DNA of 64,000 nucleotides from Spirodela intermedia (taxonomy: Eukaryota > Streptophyta > Magnoliopsida > Alismatales > Araceae). The stretch's first letter is position 1. Every line of letters begins with the position of its first letter. The DNA is taken from assembly GCA_902729315.2 (NCBI GenBank), contig LR746272.1, forward strand, positions 12,662,327-12,726,326, read 5' to 3'. Below the pieces are notes generated by a model. That model saw only the letters and a program-made list of their open reading frames with translations. It was not told the origin of the DNA and did not search any database. Below are positions 24,601 to 35,623 of the stretch, piece by piece. A program made the position numbers and the translations under genes.

Positions 24601-27600
24601 GTGGAGAAAACTATGAATATAAAATCTCGAAATAAAAGAATTAGATATAGATATTCTTCAGTCATTAGCAACATGTCAAAGAAATACAAGCTCGTGCCTA
24701 ATACTCTAAAATCACTATTTTAACAATCTCAAGAGAATGTGCAAGAAAAGTTTCCAACCACGGGTACTACTCTCTTAAAGGTTTGAAACATTAGAGAACT
24801 TGCCATATGTGAGAGACATGAAACGACAGTTCTAATGTTGCGGTCAGTCTGAAATGGTGAACTGAAAGTATCGCAAATTAGCAAGGTAAGCTATTTTAAA
24901 TTCAAGGAGGAATGCTCATTTTACTATTTCTCACTTACAGTTTCATAATCTCCCTCCCATTATTATAAGCTATCCCTTCTTGAAACTGTCTAGATGGAGG
25001 AATATCCATCCGGAAAATTCATTCCCAAATTACTCACCGAAAATTGCATTTTTTTTTCTGGAATCCTATTGGCACTCCTGGATTATTTTGTTCATATGAC
25101 AAGACCCTTGATAGCCCTGATTGTGTATCATCGTCTGGGCTCTGGATGTTCCACAAAATAATATTCATTTATCCATACTAGATTACCCCTCTCCCATAAT
25201 CTTCTTTAGGGTTAAAGGAAATTTTGCGAATTACTAAAAAACAATTAAATTTGTCTTGCCTGCCTTCTACACGTCACTTCCACACTTTGATCGAGCAAGG
25301 GAAACAAGACAAACAAGGAACTCGATTAAGACATGGTAAATTTTCCTCGTAGTAGACAAGCAAAGCCGAAATACGCATGTCCTTTCTGTGCCGCTGTATT
25401 CATAGTTTTCTCAGTTTTTATGGAAGTTCGAATGTCTACAAAAGGGTAAATCCAACCCCATCCCACGTTGACAGGACAATTATCCCTTAAATTAGATTGA
25501 CGATTCAGGCGAGGTAACCATAGCCAGGATCACCACAATCAAATTTTCCGGTATATCCTCAAATAGCAGAGGGAGGGATGCGCATTAGGCATCTTTGTCA
25601 AAACACATTGGTGAAGATGATGTGTATCATCCCAGAGACATGGTGAGGTTTAAGGGGAGGGGAATGCGATCAGGAAAGAGAAGAGTTAACAGAAACCTGA
25701 ACACCGCCTATACCATTGACATAAGTGGAGATCGACTTGTTCCCTACAGTTCCAATTCCCAAAGCTTTAGGGAGCCGCAGTACAATCAATGTTGAAATCA
25801 AGCATGCAATGGTCGTCCTGAGATAGAATATCCTCATGTAACTTTGCAGGTTGCTCTCAAAGGCCATTATCCTCCACGAACTCCCGACTTGATTTGCAGT
25901 CAAGCAACAATGGTCTCCCCGAGATAATATCCCCTTGTAGCTACGCAGGTTACTCTCAAAGACCACCATCCTCTACAAATTCCCAACTTCATTGGCATTC
26001 AAGCAATATTGATGTACGATTCTCATAGGAATGAGTGAAAGAGGCATAAATTATTATGCATAGATCAAGTTTCAGTTGGGATCTATCCATTCCTTTTTCA
26101 TGCACTTTGCGATAACAAAAAATAATTCTTCTTCAGTCAGTTCAGTTAACGTATGGAAATAAAATGGTGAGTTAACGTATGGAAATAAAATGGAATCCTG
26201 ATTCCATTTTTGTCATCAACATAGGATACACTGTTCATTTTCCTCTGCTAGTTAATTAGAACCTGCTCCCGCCAACTATGTCTTTAGTAGATCAGTTTCT
26301 CCTGCAGCAACGTTTCAGGTGTAAATGTCCTCAATTCAGTCTCAAGAGCCCCATCATAATCGACAGGTAGATCCCTCTTTTGACTGCAAAGCAAGTTGCT
26401 CTCCTTCGATGGGAACCTTAGAATTAAACTGACAATTATTATTAGACGTTTCAGAAGACAACTTATACCCGCTGAGTTCAGAGGAAGATAAGCTGTCATA
26501 GCAACAGAGAGAAAATGACATACAGATCTGATAGTCCAACTTCAGGTACATCCTTGACACTAAAATTCATATCATATCATATCATATCATAGAATGCGGT
26601 CAAACCAAGATTATTCACTTGTCAGAGGAAAAGGATTCACCATTAATATAAAAACAGAGCCATCTATGCAATCTCATGTACCACTTTTACGGGAAGAACA
26701 ATAGCCTTTGATCGAAGGTAAAATTCTCAGCGAGTAACTGGGAATTGTATCAACAATTCGATAAAAAGAGTCCCTCAGTTCATTTAGGCACTCCAAAGGA
26801 GGCTCCATTATCTTCAAGGACTTTCAGTCGTAGCCAGTATTGAGTTCGTGGGGAAGGTCTTCACCAATTGGTGTGCCCCAGATTCCAATTTCATCATCAT
26901 GAAGTGCTTGCATACAGAACAAATGTATCATACAGTTTTTACAGTCAACAGCATGCAGCGCCAATCATTTCCCAACGTATTGAGAACAGTCCAAAAAATG
27001 ATAAAAAATCTAAAAGAGATAGTAACTCGGAAAACAGTAGAAATACACGGAAGTAACCGAAGCTCTAGGGGTTAACTCTCATGCACACTGAGTTCACATA
27101 CCTCCATGATCTGGAAACTTCTTCAATATGGCATCAGCAGCCTTTAGACCCTTCTTGTATTGTTTGGTCTCATACGATTTCTGCATAGGACCAAAGAGAA
27201 GTCCCAAAAACGAGAATCAAATTATGATCATATTTAAATGCCCATGGTACCTTCTGAATAGCTTTCTTTAGGCCACAGAAAAAAAAATCGACCACAAGCT
27301 TTCCACATACGGGAAAATCCGGATTATGCATCTAACGAACATTGGCAACTGATATTGTATAAAATACACGGACATTATTAAACATTTCAAGAGTAAAATT
27401 GTTTACATCTACTCGAAAAAATTAAGAGAAATAAAAACTCGAGCTCTGTTCAACTTGTTCAAACCTAACCATGAACCATGACCCATAGTCTTTTCTAGCT
27501 TGCCGTTCAAAGAAAAGTAGGAATATTCATAAAAATATGAAATAATAAGTTAGATGTTCATAATATTGGAAAGGATCATATTTTATACTCCTAACAAAGC

Positions 27601-28301
27601 ACGCTTATATGAACAGGAAAAAAAAAGAAAGATGAATGCATTGGATGCAATCTGGCTTCCTGAAAAATTATAAAATTCTCCAAAGTATTGTGTCCAAAAC
27701 ATCGTGACATTTTAAGATGCCGAGAGTCCAGATTAACCTGCCCACTGTCCTGAATACTACGCATAAAGGATATCTTTCGGACAAGGAACTCTCCAACTGG
27801 AGTGACAAAATTTTCTGCTTAACAAGGTATTTATCCATTCTGAGTATTTTTCCCAGGCGAATATTCACAGTGATAGCGAACCTACACTTCCAATGACGAC
27901 TGTTGCGTTGACTACAGGGAAACCTGACAGCGGCCGTTTAGACAACCTGTGCAGCTGCAATCTCCGGAGAGAAATAATGTCTCGGGGGTACTAGGATCCC
28001 TTAATGAGAATATACGACTCGACAACAGCAGCAATCGCAACAGAGAATCTCGGCACAAGTAACATGAGTCCAAATTATTTAATATGACGAGGTTACAGCC
28101 ACTCTGTTAATTCTAAACCGCGCTCTAGAGCGGTTTCGAGACGGGAAGGGCGTAAAAGTAAGCGTCTTGATTAGAGAGGCGGCAAGTAAAACCGACGATA
28201 AATTAAGCACCGCGAGTTCCAGACCGGAAGAAAGGTTTCGAAAATCTTACGACGATGACTTTAAAGAGGTTGCCCTCCTTCGGCGGGAGTGTCGACCCCA
28301 T
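9640..28301 (-). CDS. NAA15: NatA auxiliary subunit NAA15 (OMA-type), complete, 26 exons
   Basis: This TPR scaffold of the ribosome-bound NatA complex anchors the NAA10 catalytic subunit for co-translational N-terminal acetylation. Exons (minus): 28301-28251, 27180-27102, 24487-24405, 24319-24170, 23193-23078, 21874-21769, 19987-19916, 19832-19717, 18925-18793, 18562-18485, 18181-18128, 18010-17940, 16200-16146, 16047-15952, 14628-14500, 14364-14282, 14185-13955, 13457-13325, 13248-13129, 12964-12833, 11624-11568, 10558-10461, 10375-10317, 10245-10113, 10024-9924, 9830-9640. They sum to 2,727 nt, 908 residues, against about 897 in Arabidopsis. Hallmarks: N-terminus [20 protein letters not shown] blocks such as [37 protein letters not shown], a lysine-rich coil at about 595-625, [21 protein letters not shown] and a C-terminus like other plant NAA15 proteins. 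All junctions are GT-AG. Confidence 0.95.
18223..18465. repeat. ~64-bp degenerate tandem repeats in NAA15 intron 10
   Basis: About four copies share AAATAATGAT followed by a TAAGTGATGCAGAAACTCT-like stretch and a TCATTCGATGTCATGCC-like end. AAATAATGAT anchors lie at about 18224, 18287 and 18351, and a diverged one at about 18399. The array sits wholly in the intron between the exons at 18485-18562 and 18128-18181. Confidence 0.65.
24488..27101. other. Longest NAA15 intron (intron 2)
   Basis: This 2.6-kb intron has no recognisable transposase or reverse-transcriptase domain. It carries the ~100-bp direct repeat at 25799-26010, a 23-bp duplicated segment (GTTAACGTATGGAAATAAAA at about 26145 and 26171) and a short CATAT tandem run near 26568-26590. 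Other introns over 1 kb are 11625-12832, 14629-15951, 16201-17939, 19988-21768, 21875-23077 and 27181-28250. They are AT-rich, and nothing coding is seen in them. Confidence 0.5.
25799..26010. repeat. ~100-bp direct repeat, two copies plus stub
   Basis: Copy 1 starts CAAGCATGCAATGGTC (25799). Copy 2 starts CAAGCAACAATGGTCTC (25901). A third partial copy, CAAGCAATATTG, begins at 26000. Both full copies contain GAGATA-ATATCC, GCAGGTT-CTCTCAAAG and ATCCTC-AC-AA-TCCC-ACTT in the same order. Confidence 0.7.
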
Positions 28302-28590
28302 TCTGCCGAGCCGCCTGGAAGAAGCCAAAAGTCAGTAAGGGGGGCGTGGGAGTAGAAAACACAACACAGAAGCGGAGAAGGAGAGAGAGAGAGAGATAGA
28401 GAGAGAAGGAGAGAGGGAGAGAGAGAGAGAGAGCACAGAGGAGAGACGAGAGACATACAGAGGACGGGAATGTGCCTGGCGCGGATAGCGAGTGGGGTTT
28501 TAGGGCAGCGCAGCGGGGATGAAACGAGAGAAGGATCAAGGGCGGAGGGTTGGGCGTGTGGGTTTTTTTCCTTCCATTATTTTATGAAAG

Positions 28591-28658
28591 CCCCTTTTTA
28601 TTCTACTATTTACAATATAGCCCCTTTTTATTCTACCATTCACAATATAACCCTTTTT
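28591..28658. repeat. 30-bp tandem repeat, 2.3 copies
   Basis: CCCCTTTTTATTCTACTATT starts the first 30-bp unit at 28591. A second unit with two changes starts at 28621, and a partial third (CCCTTTTT) at 28651. It lies about 300 bp upstream of the NAA15 ATG. Confidence 0.85.
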
Positions 28659-28854
28659 GTGAATTAAAATTATACTATTTGAAACGCCGAATGGGTATAC
28701 CAACAAAAAATTCGAGAATCTTTGGAAGACTGCCTAAACTAATCATACTTTCGGCCTGTGCCTGGTTAATCTGGGACGAGGCAGGAATCGAGGATCCTTT
28801 GCGTTTGGCTCAGCTTTTGGGAGAGCACAGATGCCGTCGGTCAAATCCGTCCGC

Positions 28855-29340
28855 CACCCACTCTATGGAAAAACAACTAATTTCCAGAGTCTCTCTGTCC
28901 GTCCATACAATTTTGATGGGATATTTATAGATTATTATAATTATAGATGAAATTGGAGAAATTAATATTTTTTAGTATATTTTGAGTCCGTCCATACAAT
29001 TTTGATGGGATATTTACGCTTTGCCACCCCTCCGTACAAAAACTAATAATTTCAGACAGTCTCTGCGTCTTTTAATCAGATATATTAATAAATTATTTAT
29101 TACTGTAGATGAAATTGGGGAAATTAATATTTTTCGGTATATTTTTAGTCCGTCCATATAATCTTGATGGGAAATTTATGCTTTGCCACCCCTCAATCGA
29201 AAAATACTAGTAATTTACAGACAGTCTGTCCGTCATTCCATAAAGTATATTTATAAATTGTTATAATTTTAGACGAAAATGGAGAAATTAATCTTTTTTA
29301 GTATATTTTGAGCCCTTCCGTACAATTTGGATGGGCTATA
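28855..29340. repeat. ~163-bp tandem repeat, three copies
   Basis: GAGAAATTAATATTTTTTAG-like anchors recur at 28957, about 29118 and 29282, each followed by a TCCGTCCATACAATTTTGAT-like block. The second and third units open with CTTTGCCACCCCTC. Copies are diverged by substitutions and small indels. The array lies between the XRCC1 3' end and the NAA15 5' end. Confidence 0.75.
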
Positions 29341-29438
29341 GCCCAATCCGAGCCATTATATCAGCAATCCAGCCGAGCAGTAGGAAGTGGTTCAGCCAGA
29401 TGAGACCCTGTTGGGTTTGAACTGGCCCCAATTAGCCA

Positions 29439-29474
<36 letters not shown>

Positions 29475-30265
29475 CAAAAAAAAGAACAGGTCCGTATTAG
29501 GAAAATAGGTACGATTTGTTTATACTATTTTCAGCAATCAATGTGACCAATGGAATTATACTCCATAAATATCTTTATATTCTGAGGATATCAAATCTGA
29601 GGTAGTTTGATTGATCAAGGAAGCAGTGGGCCTTCACCAGTTATGCACTAAAATCCCGGGCCCCGGTTACATATGAAAAACTTTGTCTCCACTTCAGGCC
29701 GAGAGTTGCTTCCTACAACAATCATAAATGGGGTTAGAACTCATCGAGTAAGGAAGGCCATCATCGATGCTTGGATTATGATGCCCAGGGAAGAATATCC
29801 GCAGACTCAAGACCATCTGTGAGGTAATATATTCACCCACTGATGCTCTGCAAATTCTCTGCAAATTGAAAGGAATTGGCAGAGGAAAATTGTTCCCCCG
29901 GGTATCTCTTTCTTCTTTTTTTTTCTTTCTTTCTTTTGGGTGGGGAGGAGAGAGTGAGAGGGAGAGAGATTGGCCATACAGTTTCATGCACAATGAACTT
30001 ACATCATTGTGATGAAGACTTTGTTAGAAATATATATAATCTTAGACCAATATCCGGACTATTCTCTGGTTAATAACGCAGATGAAGCATTCAGTGAAAC
30101 ACAAGAAGGAAGCTAAAAAAAATAATGACCGGGTCTACTGGAATATTCGAAGGTCCATTGCAAATTTATCTGCAACAAAAGAATTTTCAGAGAATGAATA
30201 ATACTAATTTATCTCATTCATGCGGGTGGGTGAAGGAGATAGTAGCTGCTCACCAAGACAAGTAG

Positions 30266-33200
30266 TCAGAGAAATGAAATCCCCTTGTAAGCTAGGTCAA
30301 TTTCTTCTTCTGTCATTTCAATCGTTGAGTCGCTGTCAAACCCCTCATCCAAATTTTTCTGTTCCTTTTCTTTATGATCAGCACCTTCTCCTTTGGAATG
30401 CTTAGACGCCTTATGGTAATCATCTAAGCTGCAGAACTCCACCTCATAAGCGTGTTTGCAGTCAAGAGCCAATTTCGACAGCTCCTGTCTGGTGAGTGAG
30501 ACTTTTCCATTTCTGGAGCCTAGGTCAACCAACTCTCTGACCACACGTGGAACAAACATCCACTCATCAGTGACAGATCGGATATCCTGAATAGGAGACG
30601 ATGATTGGGATCAGATGCTGTTCAACATTCGGAAAAGAAGCATATACATGATGACAGATCATCAAAACAAGGAATTCGACCAAGAACAATACTTCAAGCG
30701 CATCAGAGTTTAGAACGTCTTGTGAAACATATTATCTAAGCTGAGAAGATAATGGGGACAGAGAGCAGGTACCCTATGCCCGACCATACTGATCCACTTC
30801 GTCAGAAAGCATCTTTTCTTCCTCAGAAATCTTCCCACTGTACTTCTCCTGGATAATGCTATACCTACCTGCTTTCGATTTTCAAAACCTTTCCACTGGA
30901 GATCAAATCTTAGATGACTAAACTACCCTAAAATTGGTTAGTCCAAAGTTTTGAACCAAAGTTCAGATGGTTAAAAAAGGACCAATTCAATCTGGCCTTG
31001 AAATCATTGTTTGGTGACCGATATTACTGTCACACAGGTGGTCAAATGGGCTTCTAGCAATGGGGATGTAGGTTGATACGGATGAATTCTGAGCAGGGCT
31101 AGTAACTGATGACTTTATTTTTTGGCTGAATGATAGAGAATTGAGTTAATCTGAAATATAACTTATTTAAAAAATGTCATTAAAAGGAGCTAAGTTGAAT
31201 TTTTTTCAGTATGAAGGAAGTTCTTGAATAATGAAACACCCAACACAATTCAGGATCGACAAGGAAATAAAATAGAGGTAGCAATTTCAAGATGATTATC
31301 ATATCCGAACGCTACAGAACAAAGGATGTAAAAACCTGATTACGATCAAGAGCATCAATTGCATCCTGCAAGCAAGTTATAATCCCTTCAGCAGCGATCT
31401 TCCTTATTTCATCAGGTTCTGGCTATCAAATATAGGGGATGAGTAAAAAATGATGTTACGAAAACCAGGTGTGAACAATGCCATTAAAAAGAGAAAACTA
31501 GAACTATCTAGTTGACGAATCCACAGACTCATTAGAGCAAAAAAAGATATCACTAGACAACTCACAATCTCTTCTTGTTTCTTAAGCCAAGACACAGTTT
31601 CAGTCAGATCCATGATTGCCAGCTCCTTCAACTTAGATGGAGAAAGATGGTCGAGTGCGTTTCCACGAGCTCCACCCTGCAAATGAATGAGGCATATGAC
31701 AAAGAAGAACCTTTCCAACAGTACTTTACTTTAGCTAATAATACAAAGGCTTCAGAAATGGTTATCACCAACTCGCTTCATGTACGCATTTTTTTTATGA
31801 GATTTCTTCCCCCAAGTGTCCCAGACCGCTATGCGGCCAATAAGGGTGACTCGAAGAAAGCCTATTTTGGTCCCCTTGTTCATAAGAAGCTCCAAGGACG
31901 CCAGCCAAGATTGTGGCCTGGTCAAAAACGATAGGCACACTGGAATAATCATGCATGTGCCCCATGCTCATGGGCCTTCAATGAGCATCTAGAGAGAACA
32001 ATTTTGGTCGGTAAGGGTGGCAGCCCCACCTCAGAGACTGGCCAAATTGTTAATCACAGTTTCAACCTAGTTGGCCAAACTGTGAGCTCAATTTCCAATG
32101 TTAAAGTTTTTCTACTCCTTGGATTATATTAAATTATCCAAACACAAGGTGAGATGGCAACAAGGACAGCAGTTCCCAAACTGCAGACGATAGAAAGAAA
32201 AAGGTGTAAAATTCTGCATGAGAAGATTGTTAATTGAGCTCATAGAGAGAATAGCTACTAGAAAAAAATCACAGGGTCCTAATCAAACAATTATTTTCCA
32301 TCTGATAGAAACAAAATGAATGTCTATTTGTGTGCTAAAACTAACCTCAGATCTTGAAGGTCCATCGTTTTTCTGGAGCGGACTTCTCTTAATTTCCTTC
32401 ACAACTTCCCCAGATATCTTGTTCCCTTGATCTGCAGGACTTTCTGAAATGAAATCGGCCTATGTCTCACAGATATAATATATTATAAATTATTTTATAA
32501 GAGTAGATGATGTTAAGCTTGGAGTGCCCCCATGGAAAATTGAAGATGCCAATCTGTGGGAGATATACACTGACTGTCTCAGGTTTACTTTGTGAAAGAT
32601 TCAGGTTATATAATTAAAAAACTCGGCAGAATCTCCAGAAGATTCATGAGGCACCTAACGTGATCTTCACTTTCAGAAGAAGAAGAAGAAGAAGGGAAAA
32701 AATATGGACTTCTAAACGGAATAAGGAATGCTTTCAAAACGGCAATATGCCAAGAGCATTCAAGTTCCCCATATAAAAAACTTTGCCAAGAGCATTTTTA
32801 GATCTAAAATATAGAGAATGATCAGGCATAAGAGATTCTTATTCCCATATGGTAAGCCAAGCCACAAGGAATATGCGATTGAATTGATTACTTGTCGATA
32901 TGCCAGGAAGATGAAATGCAAAAAACCTGAAAAAGTTATAAAGAAGGTAAATATGCAAGAGCATCTGGGACATGGTTAAAAATGCATCCCCTCACAAGTA
33001 GCATTTAATTACTCCCAACTGGATATTAACCGCTTAGTGACCATTGATTAGCGTACAAGAAATCGTTTATTTTTCTAGAGATAGAACACATAATAATTGT
33101 AATAAAGAAAACAGAAGACAGTGAACTAATAAACTGCCCCCATATCGTCAGAGTAAAGGGGACACACGTGGCAAGGAAACCAGGTTCTACATAAAATCCA

Positions 33201-35623
33201 AGGCGGGGGCTATTTTTATAGGCTTGATTTTGACACATAAAGCTAGAAAAGAAAAAAACTGGCCTAGGCCCGGACAGTCTCCTGGCTTACCCAGGCCATT
33301 GTTTCTCCTAGCTGACCTCTTCATTTTTTTCTGCATGCTTCACCTCCAAGCTGACCCCTTCTCCTCAGTCAAAATAATTGGTATTAAATAGTCTATTCTC
33401 TAAACTTCAAATTCCAATGGAGACCAAGATCTACATGAACAATCCATAGTTCCATGTGATTAGACATATAAGAGATGCACAATCCAAGACCAAGGAGATA
33501 GGATTTTCATTTTTTTTGGAGACAAAAAGGTTAGTAAACCCTATGAAACATCGCATTATTCATTCATGGATCTTTCTTGGTACGTTAAGAGATAAGAAAT
33601 TTAATATGATCACGGTAACAACTAATTGACGTTCATGATCACTATAAGTTATCAGTGCAACTAAAACAGAGAAGTTTATTTAACAAGAAATTCATATGCA
33701 GAAGATGTTGCAAGTAACGTAGATGTTGCAGAAGATGCAGAAGTTTATATAACACCCCCACACTCTTGCATCCTTACGTGTTGCAAGTCTAAACAAAAAC
33801 TTTTTCTTCAGTAAAGTTGACCAAGTGATTATATATTTAGACTGGGAAACTATTTCATTCACTAACGACTTGATGAATTATCAGCTATAATTAATTAATA
33901 ATCCATAGCCGTCAACCATGAGTACTGCAATTACCTTGGCTAACCACGGGAAAATCATTGGTTTTACTCCATGGCTTTCCGGCATGCATAAGAAATCTGT
34001 CAATGTCAACAAGTTTTTTCTGGTTGTAACATTCTGATATCCAATCCTTCAAGAGAAGTACAAATATCAGAGAATTACCCCACAGTTACCACAATCTGTC
34101 AATCACGTGCACACTTCAAAATAATTCATACTTGCACCAAAATCCTCACCAAACCAAAATCTGTAAACATACTAAGGGACTTAAGTCTGGTCTGTTAATG
34201 TTCAAGAGTTAAGGGTTGTGTTAGGCACGTGTATGTGGAATATTTCTTGATACGACACTAAACATTACAGATAAATAAAAAAGGACCAATGCACAAATGA
34301 ATGCATCAAAGTTGCAACGGTAGCAGGTCAGTGGAGAAGCCTATACGATACACAATTGAGAAAAGCTTTCGAAAAATGAATAACAACAGACAACGTAGTG
34401 AGCAAATTAGTCCACCCCCATGGCAGGCAAAGACAGATTTCCAGCGCCTCTAATTTTTATCCATCTTTTTAGGATAAGTGAAGGTTGACGAAAGAAGAAG
34501 ACTGGCATAGTGTCTTATTTTCTCTCTTTTTTTTTTCCTTCATGACACAAAATAAAATGGCATCCATCCACACTCCCAATTAGTGCATATTTCTGTGTCA
34601 TCATCTAAATTCTAACCCTTGAAAAGACGATTTCACCACCATAATTCTAGCTCCATTTGGCAAGTTCTGCTGGGTCAATGTTCTGTTTCTGTCAAGTTCT
34701 CATTTGTTCATTTGAATTTTAATAATTCTACATAGAGTACAAACATCAGAGGACTATTTCAGCTTTAAAAATGCCATGGACACAAAGTGTAACAATTTCC
34801 CGACTAGATACGTCCTGATATCACAGTAATATTATAAACTCCTACCAAATACCAAAGGGAAATAGAGCAATTAAAGGGCCATGACAAAAGAATTTACACA
34901 TCCTCAAACATTATAAATCCGCCAATAATAATATTTTTTGGTTGCTAGGGAAACAGATTCGACTTTCCTCCTGAATAAATAAAATAGATATATGAAAAAT
35001 AAATGGTAGCAAAAAAGTCTGATTTGTTTGATGGCACAGACTCTACGAAACACCAAAATAGGCAGCCTTGGAGAAAAATGGGAAACTAAAATGAACAGAA
35101 AGATAAAGTGTGATTCCAAACCTTTGAGACGATTGTACCACATTCTGCTTCAACTTGGCTAAACTTTGGGGTGTTTGGAAATGCACAAACAAGAAGAGTG
35201 CAATCTGATGTCCAGTCAGGCCGATATTCAGCACCCATAGCCAGAGCTTTTGACCTGAGAGTACTTCGCTCAGGATTAACAAATCCAGAAAGAACAAAGG
35301 TGACACCTTTCTGCCAGATCAAGATAGCAGTAAGCTACGCCATTCGTGGACTAGAATGATTGTAATAATAGATAAAAAAAGAAAGGACAGATCCAAGTGG
35401 TACTTCAGTAATGAAACCTTTTTCAGTCAATTCATTATCTCATTACCAGAAGCTCTGGAAATGGTCGACTTTGTTCGGCAACTTCCCCCAAACGTCTGCT
35501 TGTGCTAGGTTTTCTTTTTTCTTTGGATTTTTCGTCGAGGTGCCCTTCCTCTAGGCTAGCATAGTCATCCTGCTTCTTTCTCCTGGATTCACTAGTTGAG
35601 GAACGCCGTTCCTGATCAGACAT
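30266..35623 (-). CDS. XRCC1: Plant XRCC1 homologue, single-BRCT DNA-repair scaffold
   Basis: This is the scaffold for base-excision and single-strand-break repair in the nucleus, which in plants also serves active DNA demethylation. Seven exons (35623-35447, 35310-35122, 34046-33935, 32443-32346, 31676-31566, 31422-31336, 30586-30266) give 364 residues, close to Arabidopsis XRCC1 (about 353). Residues 1-59 are a basic, Ser-rich leader. Residues about 60-155 are the BRCT domain (GVTFVLSGFVNPERSTLRSK, GAEYRPDW, CAFPNTPKFSQVEAECGTI, WISECYNQKKLVDIDRFLMH, GKPWSK). The C-terminal part has FVPRVVRELVDL and ends in an acidic TEEEIDLAYKGISFL. As in other plants, the animal N-terminal XRCC1 domain and second BRCT are absent. 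A leader intron ends at CTTGCAG just upstream of the ATG. It is followed downstream on the same strand by NAA15. Confidence 0.94.

Larger units (their letters stand above)
28302..30265. other. NAA15 5' flank and XRCC1 3' flank
   Basis: Upstream of the NAA15 ATG the leader strand carries a CT-rich run (28379-28435, GA on the plus strand), typical of plant 5' leaders. Farther upstream are two sets of tandem repeats (28591-28658 and 28855-29340), then a (CT)n run at about 29441-29471. The stretch 29480-30265 is the XRCC1 downstream flank; no gene was seen. Confidence 0.55.

Noticed and set aside
28246-28539. Minus-strand frames rich in Ser-Leu upstream of NAA15
   Set aside because: They translate the CT-rich NAA15 leader. 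The NAA15 start at 28301 is in another frame and matches the family N-terminus.
28591-29340. Possible CRISPR-like array
   Set aside because: Repeats are 30 bp directly adjacent or ~163 bp diverged, with no unique spacers of regular length, in a plant nuclear context.
31575-31934. 119-codon plus-strand frame
   Set aside because: Antisense to an XRCC1 exon and its intron; no recognisable family.
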